The notes: generated from the letters alone by a model not told the origin. Shown: positions 43,630-51,351, numbered from the stretch's first letter. The stretch: DNA of 64,000 nucleotides from Veillonellaceae bacterium (GCA_900766245.1 CAAFUR010000021.1:62001-126000); one strand, 5' to 3'. Translations and numbers: made by a program.

Positions 43630-44733
43630 ATGTGGCAGAGAATTATACGTGAATGGGATTGGATTTTGGTGCTATCTACTATCAGTTTGATTGTCATTGG
43701 TTGTGTTGTCATCGGCAGTGCGACTCATGTCAATCGAGATGGACTACAAATTACAGGGCTAGTATCGAAACAATTGCTGTTCTTTGGATTAAATATCGTT
43801 GCCATTGTAGGTCTGCAATGGCTAGATTACGAGCGATTGCGCCCCTATGCAAAGTGGATATATGGGGCTACTATCGTTATGCTTTTGGCAGTTATGGTGG
43901 TAGGTACATCGGCACTAGGTGCGCAACGATGGATTCAGATTGGGCCGATTACGATCCAACCATCAGAATTTACGAAGTTGATGATGATCATTAGTTTGGC
44001 AAATATGCTGGAAAGTCGAGTAGGAAAGTTAAATACTTTTAAAGAGTTATTGCCAGTATTCTTATTTTTAGGCATCCCTGCCTTACTAGTATTTAAGCAA
44101 CCAGACTTGGGAACATCCTTAGTGTATGTAGCTATATTAGCAGGCATGCTCTTTGTCAGCGGTATTCGCATGCGGTTAGTACAAATTATGGTAGGCACTA
44201 TGGTAGCGCTGTTGCCATTAAGCTGGTTTGTATTGCAAGAGTATCAAAAGCAACGGATTATGGTATTTTTGAATCCTAATGTAGACCCTTTTGGCGCAGG
44301 ATATCATATTATCCAATCTAAAATTGCTATCGGTTCAGGATTACTATTTGGTAAGGGTCTCTTTGAAGGAACTCAAAGTCAGTTAAACTTTTTGCCGGAA
44401 AACCACACAGACTTTATTTTCTCCGTGGTGGGAGAAGAATTAGGTCTTATCGGTTGTTTTGTGGTCTTAGGGTTACTATTGGTAGTTGTATATCGTAGTT
44501 TCTTAATTGCAAAACGATCGGTGGATCCCTTCGGTATGTTGATTGCCACAGGCATTGGCTCTATGCTGTTATTTGAAGTCTTAGTCAATGTAGGCATGAC
44601 CACTGGTATTATGCCCGTAACGGGTATTCCATTGCCTTTCATTAGTTACGGTGTAAGTGCGTTAACAACAAATCTATTGAGTATAGGTTTATTATTAAAT
44701 ATAGTAATGCGCCAGAAAAAGCGCATGTTTTAA
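43630..44733 (+). CDS. rodA: Rod shape-determining peptidoglycan polymerase RodA
   Basis: A 367-residue SEDS-family glycosyltransferase with about ten membrane segments. Typical blocks are GAQRWIQIGPITIQPSEFTKL, FKQPDLGTSLVY, FLPENHTDFIFSVVGEELGLIG and GIPLPFISYGVSALTTN. It polymerises lipid II together with PBP2 from the gene before it, 9 bases upstream. Confidence 0.96.
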   Translation: MWQRIIREWDWILVLSTISLIVIGCVVIGSATHVNRDGLQITGLVSKQLLFFGLNIVAIVGLQWLDYERLRPYAKWIYGATIVMLLAVMVVGTSALGAQRWIQIGPITIQPSEFTKLMMIISLANMLESRVGKLNTFKELLPVFLFLGIPALLVFKQPDLGTSLVYVAILAGMLFVSGIRMRLVQIMVGTMVALLPLSWFVLQEYQKQRIMVFLNPNVDPFGAGYHIIQSKIAIGSGLLFGKGLFEGTQSQLNFLPENHTDFIFSVVGEELGLIGCFVVLGLLLVVVYRSFLIAKRSVDPFGMLIATGIGSMLLFEVLVNVGMTTGIMPVTGIPLPFISYGVSALTTNLLSIGLLLNIVMRQKKRMF

Positions 44734-44742
44734 GTAGTAAAA

Positions 44743-44760
44743 AAGAGGCTAGTGCCTCTT
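44743..44760 (+). other. Hairpin directly upstream of the next ribosome site
   Basis: AAGAGGC-TAGT-GCCTCTT, perfect 7-base stem, immediately followed by GGAGGT. There is no T-tract, so it may set translation or mRNA processing rather than end transcription. Confidence 0.5.
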
Positions 44761-44769
44761 GGAGGTTGT

Positions 44770-46653
44770 ATGATTCAATTAGATCCATCATGGTTACAAC
44801 ATGTGGAAAAGCCTGCCCGTTATATGGGTGGGGAATGGAATAGTGTTGCCAAGAATCATTCGGAAGTGGATGTGACGATGGCTTTCGCCTTTCCAGATGT
44901 GTATGAAGTGAGTATGAGCCATTTAGGCATCAAAATCCTATATGGCATCGTCAACGAACGCCTAGATGCGGCGGCAGAGCGTGTATTTGCTCCTTGGCAT
45001 GACATGGAAGCGGAAATGCGTAATCGAGACATTCCTTTGTTTTCTTTGGAAACGAAAACACCGATCCGAGACTTTGATTTATTGGCCTTTACCTTGCAAT
45101 ATGAAATGTGCTATACAAACATTATTAATATGCTAGATTTGGCAGATATTCCTTTTTATGGAAAGGATCGAGACTTGTCGTTCCCTCTATTAATCGGTGG
45201 TGGCCCTTGTGTGTACAATATGGAGCCTATTGCAGATTTCTTTGATGTCGTATCTATCGGCGAATCTGAAGATTGGATCAACGAATTTATTGATTTATAT
45301 AAAGCTGAGAAAGAAAAAGGATTCCCTGGCGGCAAAGAGGCCTTTTTACGAAAAGCAGCGCAGATTGAAGGCACCTATATTCCTAGTTTGTATGAACCAC
45401 AATATACAGAATCTGGGGACTTTGCAGGAATGAAAGTATTGGCTGAAGAAGCGCCTGCCATTGTAAAAAAACGTATCGTAGAAGATATGGAAGCTGCGTT
45501 CTATCCTACAAAACCTGTAGTGCCATACTTAGATATTGTTCATGATAGAGCGGTACTTGAATTATTTAGAGGGTGTTTACGTGGTTGTCGTTTCTGCCAA
45601 GCTGGTATGTTATATCGTCCAGTGCGTGAACGAACTCCAGAACGATTGGTACAATTAGCAAAAGAAATTATTGCCAATACTGGCTACAATGAAATCTCCT
45701 TGATGTCTCTAAGTTCTGCGGACTATTCTAAATTGCCGGAATTAGTAGATATGTTGATGGAAGAGTTTAAAGATAAACAAGTGAGCGTTAGTTTACCATC
45801 CTTGCGTATTGATGCCTTTTCTATCGATATTGCTAAAAAAGTACAACAAGTGCGTAAAAGTGGCTTAACTTTCGCTCCAGAAGCTGGGTCTCAACGGATG
45901 CGTGATGTTATCAATAAAGGTGTTAGTGAAGAGGATTTGATGTCCGCCTGTGAAAATGCTTTTAAGTCTGGTTGGAATACAGTAAAGCTCTATTTCATGA
46001 TGGGCTTGCCTACAGAAACGGATGAAGACGTAGCAGGTATTGCCGATTTAGCCTATAAAGTGCTTGATTTACATCGAGAAATTACTGGTAAACGCAATGG
46101 TAAGGTCACAGTGAGCTGTTCCTTCTTTGTGCCAAAATCACATTCTCCATACCAATGGTACGGACAACAAGATGTAGAAGAAATTCATCGTAAACAGAAA
46201 TACTTGAAATCCTTAATCAATAATAGAAATATTTCCTATCACTATCATGATGGCTATACAGGGTATTTAGAAGCAGTCTTTGCCCGTGGTGACAGACGCT
46301 TAGCGGCATCTGTTGTAGAAGCCTGGAAATTAGGTTGTAAGTTTGATGGATGGACAGAGTTTTTCAATTACGATACGTGGATGCAGGCTTTCAAAAATAC
46401 CAATATTGATCCAGAATACTATGCCCGACGAAATCGTGATTTTTCAGAAGCCTTACCATGGGATCATCTTGACGATACGGTAAGTAAAGAGTTTTTACGC
46501 CGCGAATGGGAGCGTGCGGTAGATGGCACATTGACTTGGGATTGCCGTCGCAAGCCGTGCAATGGTTGTAATGCGTGCCCAGAGTTGGGTACACCGATTA
46601 TTGATTATAAGGAGGGTGGACGTGTTGAGAAAGTTACGTTTGGCCTTACATAA
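44770..46653 (+). CDS. TIGR03960-type B12-binding radical SAM protein
   Basis: A 627-residue radical SAM protein of the family that accompanies RNase G and DUF2344 genes. The N-terminal B12-binding-like region has DVTMAFAFPDVYEVSMSHLG, the cluster motif is CLRGCRFC at about residues 270-277, and the C-terminus has CRRKPCNGCNACPELG. Its reaction is unknown. I chose ATG 44770 after GGAGGT; an upstream in-frame start is inside the hairpin. It overlaps the next gene by 32 bases. Confidence 0.92.
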   Translation: MIQLDPSWLQHVEKPARYMGGEWNSVAKNHSEVDVTMAFAFPDVYEVSMSHLGIKILYGIVNERLDAAAERVFAPWHDMEAEMRNRDIPLFSLETKTPIRDFDLLAFTLQYEMCYTNIINMLDLADIPFYGKDRDLSFPLLIGGGPCVYNMEPIADFFDVVSIGESEDWINEFIDLYKAEKEKGFPGGKEAFLRKAAQIEGTYIPSLYEPQYTESGDFAGMKVLAEEAPAIVKKRIVEDMEAAFYPTKPVVPYLDIVHDRAVLELFRGCLRGCRFCQAGMLYRPVRERTPERLVQLAKEIIANTGYNEISLMSLSSADYSKLPELVDMLMEEFKDKQVSVSLPSLRIDAFSIDIAKKVQQVRKSGLTFAPEAGSQRMRDVINKGVSEEDLMSACENAFKSGWNTVKLYFMMGLPTETDEDVAGIADLAYKVLDLHREITGKRNGKVTVSCSFFVPKSHSPYQWYGQQDVEEIHRKQKYLKSLINNRNISYHYHDGYTGYLEAVFARGDRRLAASVVEAWKLGCKFDGWTEFFNYDTWMQAFKNTNIDPEYYARRNRDFSEALPWDHLDDTVSKEFLRREWERAVDGTLTWDCRRKPCNGCNACPELGTPIIDYKEGGRVEKVTFGLT

Positions 46654-47314
46654 GGGAGAAGAACTTCGCTTTTTATCCCATTTAGATTATGCCTCTGCCA
46701 TTGAGCGTATGATTCGTCGCAGTGGCATCAAAATGGCTTATTCTGAGGGGTTTAATCCGCATATGAAAATTAGCTTTTCCTCTGCCCTGGCGTTAGGGAT
46801 TACGGCAAGCGCTGAATACTGCGATATGGATGTTCTAGAAGAAGGCACATTAGAAGAGTTAATGAAACGACTTTCAGAAGCCGCACCGAAAGGACTGGAA
46901 GTACTCGAAGGTCGATTCATGCCAGATAAAGTGAAAAAAATGATGGCTATCTGCAACTATGCGGTATATGAAGTCAAGGGCCCTGTTACAGAAGACGTAA
47001 ATTGGGTGTCTTTGTTGGAGCCTTTCAACAGTTCAGAAGAAGTGTTGTATGAAAAAGTAACGCCGAAGAAAACAAGAACTATTGATGTGAAACATTTCAT
47101 TAAGGAACCATTGGTTGCCACAGTGGACAATGGAATGGTGACGATTCGCATGGCCATCGGCGTATATCCAGAAGGGACTATGAAGCCTGGGGATATGTGG
47201 AAACTAGGCAAAGAACAATACGGCTGGCCCGTAACAGATAGTTATTCTATTCACCGTGAAGCGATTCTGATTGAAACGGATGGGGCTTGTATTACGCCAC
47301 TAGAAGTGGAATAA
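46622..47314 (+). CDS. TIGR03936 family DUF2344 protein
   Basis: A 230-residue protein that is separate here but is often fused to or next to the preceding radical SAM protein. The conserved start is KLRLALHKGEELRFLSHLDY, then RMIRRSGIKMAYSEGFNPHMKISF. I chose GTG 46622, six bases after AGGAGG (46610-46615); a TTG follows as the next codon. The function is unknown; the constant neighbourhood with rng suggests an RNA-related role, which is inference only. Confidence 0.88.
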   Translation: MLRKLRLALHKGEELRFLSHLDYASAIERMIRRSGIKMAYSEGFNPHMKISFSSALALGITASAEYCDMDVLEEGTLEELMKRLSEAAPKGLEVLEGRFMPDKVKKMMAICNYAVYEVKGPVTEDVNWVSLLEPFNSSEEVLYEKVTPKKTRTIDVKHFIKEPLVATVDNGMVTIRMAIGVYPEGTMKPGDMWKLGKEQYGWPVTDSYSIHREAILIETDGACITPLEVE

Positions 47315-47323
47315 GGAGAGACT

Positions 47324-48742
47324 ATGAATCGATTATATGCCAATGTGATGAAAGAGGAAACCCGTCTCGCTATTGTGGATGAGGCAGGGGCGTTACAACA
47401 GATTATATATGAACGACCACAGCTGTCAAACCGTGTACATCATATGTATAAAGGGGTTGTGAAAAATGTCCTACCTGGCATGAGTGCAGCCTTCCTCGAC
47501 ATTGGCATCGGTCAAAATGTGTACTTGAATCTACAAGAACAAGGGAAGCAGAAAAAAGTTCATGTAGGGGAAGTACTGCTCGTGCAAATCGTGAAAGATG
47601 CCATGCTTGGTAAAAGCGCTCGTGTCACTACAGATGTCAGTTTGGCGGGCCACTACATGGTCTTATTGCCGCAAGATCAGCAGATTCATATTTCTAAAAA
47701 GATTACAGACCCAGAGTTGCGTCAATCTTTGAAAGATATGGCACAACCTTATTTAGAACGAGGGGTAGGATTTATTCTGCGCACCGCTGCTATGGGGGCG
47801 AGCCAAGAAGAGATTGCTCGGGATATGGCTTATTTACATCAGACGTGGGAGCATTTACAAAAGCGCTATAAGGTGGCTCAGAATGGCACTGAAATCTATG
47901 GAGATGCGAACCTATGGTATCGTGTGATCCGTGACTATGTAGGACCTACAGTGGGTTCCATTATGGTGGATGATGTAGCTGCCTATGAAGAGTTGCAGCA
48001 ACTCTTAGGGGCAGAACGATTTGGTAAGCCTGTGGAAGTGAGTTTGTGGAATCAAAAGGAAGATATTTTTAAGACACATGGTATTGAAGAACAAATTGAT
48101 GCGCTTTTAAATCATCGCATTGATTTACCATCTGGTGGCTCCTTACAGATTGACCAAACAGAAGCGCTTACTGTCATCGATGTGAATTCTGCTCATTACA
48201 GTGGCAAGAATGAACAAGCGGGACAGGTGGCGAAACGTGTTAACCAAGAAGCGGCCCATATGATTGCTCGACAATTGCGATTACGAAATCTTGGGGGAAT
48301 CATCATCTGCGACTTCATCGATATGCCGAAACAAGATATGGAAGAGCTGGTGCAGTTGATGAATCATCTAGTGAAAAAGGATCCTATTAAAACGGTGGTA
48401 TGTGGTATTACATCTTTAGGCTTATTGGAATTGACACGAAAACGAGAACGCCAAAGTATTCCGTCCATCCTCTTTGATACTTGTTCCAGCTGTGGTGGTA
48501 CTGGACATGTGCTAAAAGGAGAAACGGTATATTTGCAAATCTTGCGCCGTTTACGGGAACTCTATCGCTTTGGTCGATTAAAAACGGATGTATCCATAGT
48601 AGTACATCCAGATGTGGGGCAATTCTTTACAAAACAAGTATTGGAATCATTGCGTACAGAGTTGCAACGAACTATACAGATTGAAAATGATGCCACAATG
48701 GGATTAGAAGCCTATTCCCTATTAGCCTTAGGTGATGTATAA
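47324..48742 (+). CDS. rng: Ribonuclease E/G family protein
   Basis: A 472-residue RNase G-type endonuclease. It has an N-terminal S1 domain (MYKGVVKNVLPGMSAAFLDIG), the catalytic DNase I-like part with VIDVNSAHYSGK and ICDFIDMP, and the zinc-link CSSCGGTGH at about residues 387-395. There is no long C-terminal scaffold, so it is RNase G-like. It acts in rRNA processing and mRNA decay and coexists here with RNase Y. In many Clostridia rplU follows rng; here the L21 operon is 15 kb away. Confidence 0.95.
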   Translation: MNRLYANVMKEETRLAIVDEAGALQQIIYERPQLSNRVHHMYKGVVKNVLPGMSAAFLDIGIGQNVYLNLQEQGKQKKVHVGEVLLVQIVKDAMLGKSARVTTDVSLAGHYMVLLPQDQQIHISKKITDPELRQSLKDMAQPYLERGVGFILRTAAMGASQEEIARDMAYLHQTWEHLQKRYKVAQNGTEIYGDANLWYRVIRDYVGPTVGSIMVDDVAAYEELQQLLGAERFGKPVEVSLWNQKEDIFKTHGIEEQIDALLNHRIDLPSGGSLQIDQTEALTVIDVNSAHYSGKNEQAGQVAKRVNQEAAHMIARQLRLRNLGGIIICDFIDMPKQDMEELVQLMNHLVKKDPIKTVVCGITSLGLLELTRKRERQSIPSILFDTCSSCGGTGHVLKGETVYLQILRRLRELYRFGRLKTDVSIVVHPDVGQFFTKQVLESLRTELQRTIQIENDATMGLEAYSLLALGDV

Positions 48743-48802
48743 TAATAAAATTAGTACTAAAAATAATTACAATTCTCCATATGAAATGTAATATTTTTAA
48801 GA

Positions 48803-48834
48803 AAAAGTGCTTGGGATTGCCAAGCACTTTTGTT
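48803..48834 (+). terminator. Terminator of rng, in the mntP leader
   Basis: AAAAGTGCTTGG (48803-48814) pairs perfectly with CCAAGCACTTTT (48820-48831), T-tract TTTTGTTGTT. It ends 20 bases before the mntP start. Confidence 0.85.
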
Positions 48835-48854
48835 GTTATTTACAGGAGGGACTT

Positions 48855-49418
48855 GTGTCATACCTTGAAATATTGATTCTATCGGTAGGTCTTGCCATGG
48901 ATGCCTTTGCGGTTTCTATTTGTAAATCATCACAGATGAAATCCGATCCAAAGATGAAAAAGGTCACATTGGCATTTTTATTTGGTGCCTTTCAATGTTT
49001 GATGCCAATCATAGGGGCAGCGGTAGGGGCTCAGTTTTCGCAAAACTTTGATGACTGGGACCACTGGGTGATTTTCATTACCTTAGGCTATTTGGGCATT
49101 AATATGATTCGTGCTTCGCTTAGCGATGAGGAAGAAGATAAAACAAAGGTGGATTGGAAAGAAATGTTAGCATTGTCCATTGCTACTAGTATCGATGCCC
49201 TAGCAGTAGGGGTTACTATTGCCCTATTACATGTGGATGTGTATTTCACATCGCTCACAATTGGGGTTATTACCTTCTTGGTATGCCTCGTGGGTATATT
49301 CAGTGGATATCATATGATGAAAGCCTTCCGTGAAAGAGCAGAAATGGCTGGGGGCGTTATATTGATACTCATTGGGGTGAAAATATTATTGCAGCATTTG
49401 GGGTATCTGCCTCGCTAA
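48855..49418 (+). CDS. mntP: Manganese efflux pump MntP
   Basis: A 187-residue protein with six membrane segments and the duplicated DUF204 motif: GLAMDAFAVSICK in the first half and ATSIDALAVGVT in the second, whose aspartates bind manganese. I chose GTG 48855, five bases after AGGAGG (48844-48849); an upstream in-frame start would place the rng terminator inside the gene. Only 21 bases separate that terminator from the start, so expression needs read-through of it. No yybP-ykoY manganese riboswitch is seen. Confidence 0.9.
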   Translation: MSYLEILILSVGLAMDAFAVSICKSSQMKSDPKMKKVTLAFLFGAFQCLMPIIGAAVGAQFSQNFDDWDHWVIFITLGYLGINMIRASLSDEEEDKTKVDWKEMLALSIATSIDALAVGVTIALLHVDVYFTSLTIGVITFLVCLVGIFSGYHMMKAFRERAEMAGGVILILIGVKILLQHLGYLPR

Positions 49419-49433
49419 ATCGTCTCTTGTATT

Positions 49434-49614
49434 GCTATTCTGTCCGATGGTGGAGTATTGCTAATTGGGCAAAGGAAAAAACACCGTATATTCCTCCGCA
49501 AACTGATACAGTGGTTAGGTTTGCTCCAGAATATGCGGTGCTTTTTTAGCATTTATGTTATGTAGATAATACTCCACCACAGGACGTTCTACGCACAACT
49601 GCATTCCTCACGGG
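49434..49614 (+). repeat. Nested palindromic repeat, unit F (loop type 1)
   Basis: The outer arms (TCTGTCCGATGGTGGAGTATT at 49438-49458 and AATACTCCACCACAGGACG at 49568-49586) pair. The inner hairpin AAACACCGTATATTCCTCCGC...GAATATGCGGTGCTTTTTT has the AAACTGATACAGTGGTTAGGTTT core. The inner right arm runs into six T residues and may terminate transcription after mntP. Confidence 0.85.
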
Positions 49615-49697
49615 AGGTATACCGCACTCTTCTTGGATTTATGCAAATTAGCTAGTAAGGGTCGCCACAAGGCTACTACGCATAACTGCGTTCCTCT
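49615..49697 (+). repeat. Nested palindromic repeat, unit G (right half only)
   Basis: ACCGCACTCTTCTTGGATTTATGCAAATTAGCTAGTAAGGGTCGCCACAAGGCTACTACGCATAACTGCG (in part) matches the right half of unit E, including TTAGCTAGTAAGGGTCGCCA. Confidence 0.75.
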
Positions 49698-49717
49698 GGG
49701 GGATTGCTTTGAGAAAT

Positions 49718-49853
49718 GGTTGCACATTCTGACCCGAACTGATACAGTGGTTAGGTTTGCTTCAGAATATGCGGTGCTTTTTTAGCATTTATATTATGTA
49801 GATAATACTCCACCACAGGACGTTCTACGCATAACTGCATTCCTCACGGGATG
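49718..49853 (+). repeat. Nested palindromic repeat, unit H (loop type 1)
   Basis: Nearly identical to the right two thirds of unit F from the AACTGATACAGTGG core through AATACTCCACCACAGGACG to GCATTCCTCACGGGA; the left outer arm is missing and the left inner arm is degraded. Confidence 0.8.
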
Positions 49854-49935
49854 GGGCACACGGTGCTCGTCTTGAGTTTGCATGATTTTGGAAAGAGACA
49901 CCACAGGATGTTTTATGTACTGCTGTGCTCCTTAG
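49854..49935 (+). repeat. Nested palindromic repeat, unit I (degraded right half)
   Basis: CGGTGCTCGTCTTGAG followed by ACACCACAGGATGTTTTATGTACTGC and TGCTCCTTAG is a decayed right half. It ends 15 bases before the tRNA-Ser promoter. Confidence 0.55.
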
Positions 49936-49950
49936 TAATGAAAAAAATGC

Positions 49951-49979
49951 TTGACGGAATATATTTAGTAGTTTATAAT
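49951..49979 (+). promoter_or_regulatory. Promoter of tRNA-Ser
   Basis: TTGACG (49951-49956), 17-base spacer, TATAAT (49974-49979), 16 bases before the mature tRNA. Confidence 0.85.
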
Positions 49980-49995
49980 AACTAAGTATTCACTT

Positions 49996-50086
49996 GGAGA
50001 GGTGTCCGAGCGGCTTAAGGAGCATGATTGGAAATCATGTGTGCGGTGATACCGTACCGAGGGTTCAAATCCCTCTCTCTCCGCCA
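49996..50086 (+). tRNA. tRNA-Ser (anticodon GGA)
   Basis: A 91-nt class II tRNA. The acceptor stem GGAGAGG pairs with CCTCTCC, discriminator G, and CCA is encoded at 50084-50086. The anticodon arm CATGA-TTGGAAA-TCATG carries GGA at 50030-50032. There is a long variable arm (TGTGCGGTGATACCGTACC region) and a T arm GGGTTCAAATCCC. It reads UCC and UCU serine codons. Confidence 0.97.
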
Positions 50087-50092
50087 AGGTTT

Positions 50093-50130
50093 AAAAGCGT
50101 TTATGCGTTGCATAGACGCTTTTATTTTTA
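50093..50130 (+). terminator. Terminator of tRNA-Ser
   Basis: AAAAGCGT (50093-50100) pairs with ACGCTTTT (50116-50123), with an inner TATGC/GCATA stem, then ATTTTTAT. Confidence 0.85.
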
Positions 50131-50136
50131 TATCTA

Positions 50137-50165
50137 TTGTATTTTGTGGCAAGATGGTATATAAT
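50137..50165 (+). promoter_or_regulatory. Promoter of antitoxin-like RNA 1
   Basis: TTGTAT (50137-50142), 17-base spacer, TATAAT (50160-50165) in the context TGGTATATAATTGTGG, which recurs at the second copy (50511). Confidence 0.7.
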
Positions 50166-50171
50166 TGTGGT

Positions 50172-50236
50172 GAAAATATTTAGTTCCCTTTATTATGGGG
50201 TCAAATAAAAAGGACGGCGGCCACCGTCCTTTTTTC
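50172..50236 (+). ncRNA. Putative antitoxin RNA 1 of the Fst/par-like locus
   Basis: A predicted RNA of about 65 nt with a 5' stem-loop (TTCCCTTTATTATGGGG) and a 3' terminator. Bases 50175-50188 (AATATTTAGTTCCC) are complementary to the toxin mRNA just after its start codon (plus-strand repeat AATATCTAGTTCCC at 50336-50349), 14 pairs with one G-U. Size, direct repeats and convergent terminator match the RNAII antitoxin of the enterococcal par locus. Inferred. Confidence 0.6.
50207..50236. terminator. Bidirectional terminator shared by toxin mRNA and antitoxin RNA
   Basis: AAAAAGGACGG (50207-50217), loop, CCGTCCTTTTT (50224-50234). T-tracts exist on both strands, so it can end both convergent transcripts. 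Confidence 0.85.
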
Positions 50237-50239
50237 TTT

Positions 50240-50353
50240 CTACTTTTTATTCTTAAGTAACTCAATCAACATGTATGAAATAACATGAATCAAGATACCT
50301 TGAAGAACAGGGGCGAGAAAGTTGCCAATGTTCATAATATCTAGTTCCCCCAT
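50240..50353 (-). CDS. Small membrane peptide, Fst-like type I toxin candidate
   Basis: A 37-residue peptide, MGELDIMNIGNFLAPVLQGI then LIHVISYMLIELLKNKK: a short start, one membrane helix containing the APVLQGI block (compare the API-VG of Fst toxins) and a lysine-rich tail. A GGGGGGTGA ribosome site lies seven bases before the ATG. Its mRNA would run from about 50389 to the bidirectional terminator. An internal ATG at codon 7 could also serve. Toxicity is inferred from the Fst-like pattern and locus layout. Too short for standard gene calling. Confidence 0.6.
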   Translation of the reverse strand: MGELDIMNIGNFLAPVLQGILIHVISYMLIELLKNKK

Positions 50354-50395
50354 TACAGAGTCACCCCCCCTTCTTAAATAAAAAGGGATAAATAA

Positions 50396-50424
50396 AGTAT
50401 ACCATACCATATTTTATATTTGAA
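50396..50424 (-). promoter_or_regulatory. Promoter of the Fst-like toxin mRNA
   Basis: Minus strand TTCAAA, 17-base spacer, TATACT (50401-50396), preceded by TGG, an extended -10. Confidence 0.65.
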
Positions 50425-50491
50425 TATATGCGAATATTTGCCGTTATTGTGTGTTTATAATAGTCTAAGGATAGGATTTTTCTTATATGTA

Positions 50492-50521
50492 TTGTATTTC
50501 CTCTCAGGTATGGTATATAAT
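50492..50521 (+). promoter_or_regulatory. Promoter of antitoxin-like RNA 2
   Basis: TTGTAT (50492-50497), 18-base spacer, TATAAT (50516-50521) in the same TGGTATATAATTGTGG context as RNA 1. Confidence 0.65.
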
Positions 50522-50527
50522 TGTGGC

Positions 50528-50590
50528 ATAAAGTGTAAAACTCCTCATTATGAGGGTAACAAAAAAGGACGGTTGCCCCGTCCTTTTTGC
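50528..50590 (+). ncRNA. Putative orphan antitoxin-like RNA 2
   Basis: A second copy of the RNA 1 pattern: the same promoter block, a 5' stem-loop CTCCTCATTATGAGGG and the terminator AAAAAGGACGG-TTGCC-CCGTCCTTTTT (50562-50588). The recognition loop differs from RNA 1, and no toxin-like frame lies on the opposite strand downstream, where the TRIC gene begins. It may neutralise a toxin encoded elsewhere or be a relic. Confidence 0.5.
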
Positions 50591-50623
50591 TTTATAAAAT
50601 GTCTAGTATCTTACCGAAAAGAA

Positions 50624-50632
50624 TGGTACAAT
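50624..50632 (+). promoter_or_regulatory. Extended -10 promoter of the TRIC gene
   Basis: TGGTACAAT (TGn plus TACAAT at 50627-50632), 24 bases before the ATG. Confidence 0.55.
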
Positions 50633-50655
50633 AATTCCGTATGAGGAGGCGTTGT

Positions 50656-51294
50656 ATGGATTTTTTATGGTTATTATTTGACGTGATCGGAACGATTGCT
50701 TTTGCCATATCGGGAGCTCTTTTGGGGATTCAACGGCGTATGGATATTTTTGGTATATTGATTTTAGCGTTGGTCACTGCTATTGGCGGTGGGATTGTAC
50801 GGGATGTGATGGTAGGACGTATACCGCCCACATCTTTGCAAACGGGATTATATATTTCGATCACGTTAATTACGGTAGGTATCATATTCATCATGTATCG
50901 TTATGGTTGGAATCGTTATATTGAAGGAAAAGGGGCAACAAAAGTATATCTGACAGCTGATGCTTTGGGATTGGCTTCTTTCACGGTGACTGGTGCAACA
51001 ATTGGAATTACTGTAGATCCAGGTAATTTGGTGCTCACAGTTGTATTGGGCGTGATTACTGCTGTAGGTGGCGGTATTATCCGGGATATTTTAGCGCATC
51101 GTACGCCTAGTGTTCTGAAAGAAGAAGTGTATGCCTTGCCTGCTTTATTAGGCAGTATTATATACTACGTGGTATGTGGTATAGGACATCAAATTATGGC
51201 GTCTTATGCAACATTCCTTATTGTTTTTATCATTCGCATGGTGGCGCTCGAATACCATTGGAATTTGCCCCGCATCGATCGGATTCATCGATGA
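50656..51294 (+). CDS. Trimeric intracellular cation channel family protein (YicG/UPF0126)
   Basis: A 212-residue membrane protein with two three-helix repeats. Each repeat has the glycine-rich signature: AIGGGIVRDVMVGRIPP in the first half and AVGGGIIRDILAHRTP in the second. Prokaryotic members form trimeric cation channels or glycine transporters. I chose ATG 50656, six bases after AGGAGG (50644-50649), instead of the ATG at 50641 that overlaps this site. Confidence 0.9.
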   Translation: MDFLWLLFDVIGTIAFAISGALLGIQRRMDIFGILILALVTAIGGGIVRDVMVGRIPPTSLQTGLYISITLITVGIIFIMYRYGWNRYIEGKGATKVYLTADALGLASFTVTGATIGITVDPGNLVLTVVLGVITAVGGGIIRDILAHRTPSVLKEEVYALPALLGSIIYYVVCGIGHQIMASYATFLIVFIIRMVALEYHWNLPRIDRIHR

Positions 51295-51322
51295 ATATAG
51301 TATTTGATACTATATATGTAAT

Positions 51323-51351
51323 GTAGACTTTCAGTGGTATTGAAAGTCTAC
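51323..51351. other. Perfect 11-base hairpin after the TRIC gene
   Basis: GTAGACTTTCA (51323-51333) and TGAAAGTCTAC (51341-51351); no T-tract on the plus strand. It may stabilise or end the upstream transcript. The rest of the 266-base spacer shows nothing clear. Confidence 0.5.

Noticed and set aside
48743..48854. yybP-ykoY manganese riboswitch before mntP
   Set aside because: The characteristic GGGGAGUA-type and loop motifs are not seen; only a terminator and an imperfect dyad are present.
50420..50644. A 74-codon open frame upstream of the TRIC gene
   Set aside because: It runs through the promoter and terminator of the second antitoxin-like RNA, has no ribosome site and no recognisable composition.
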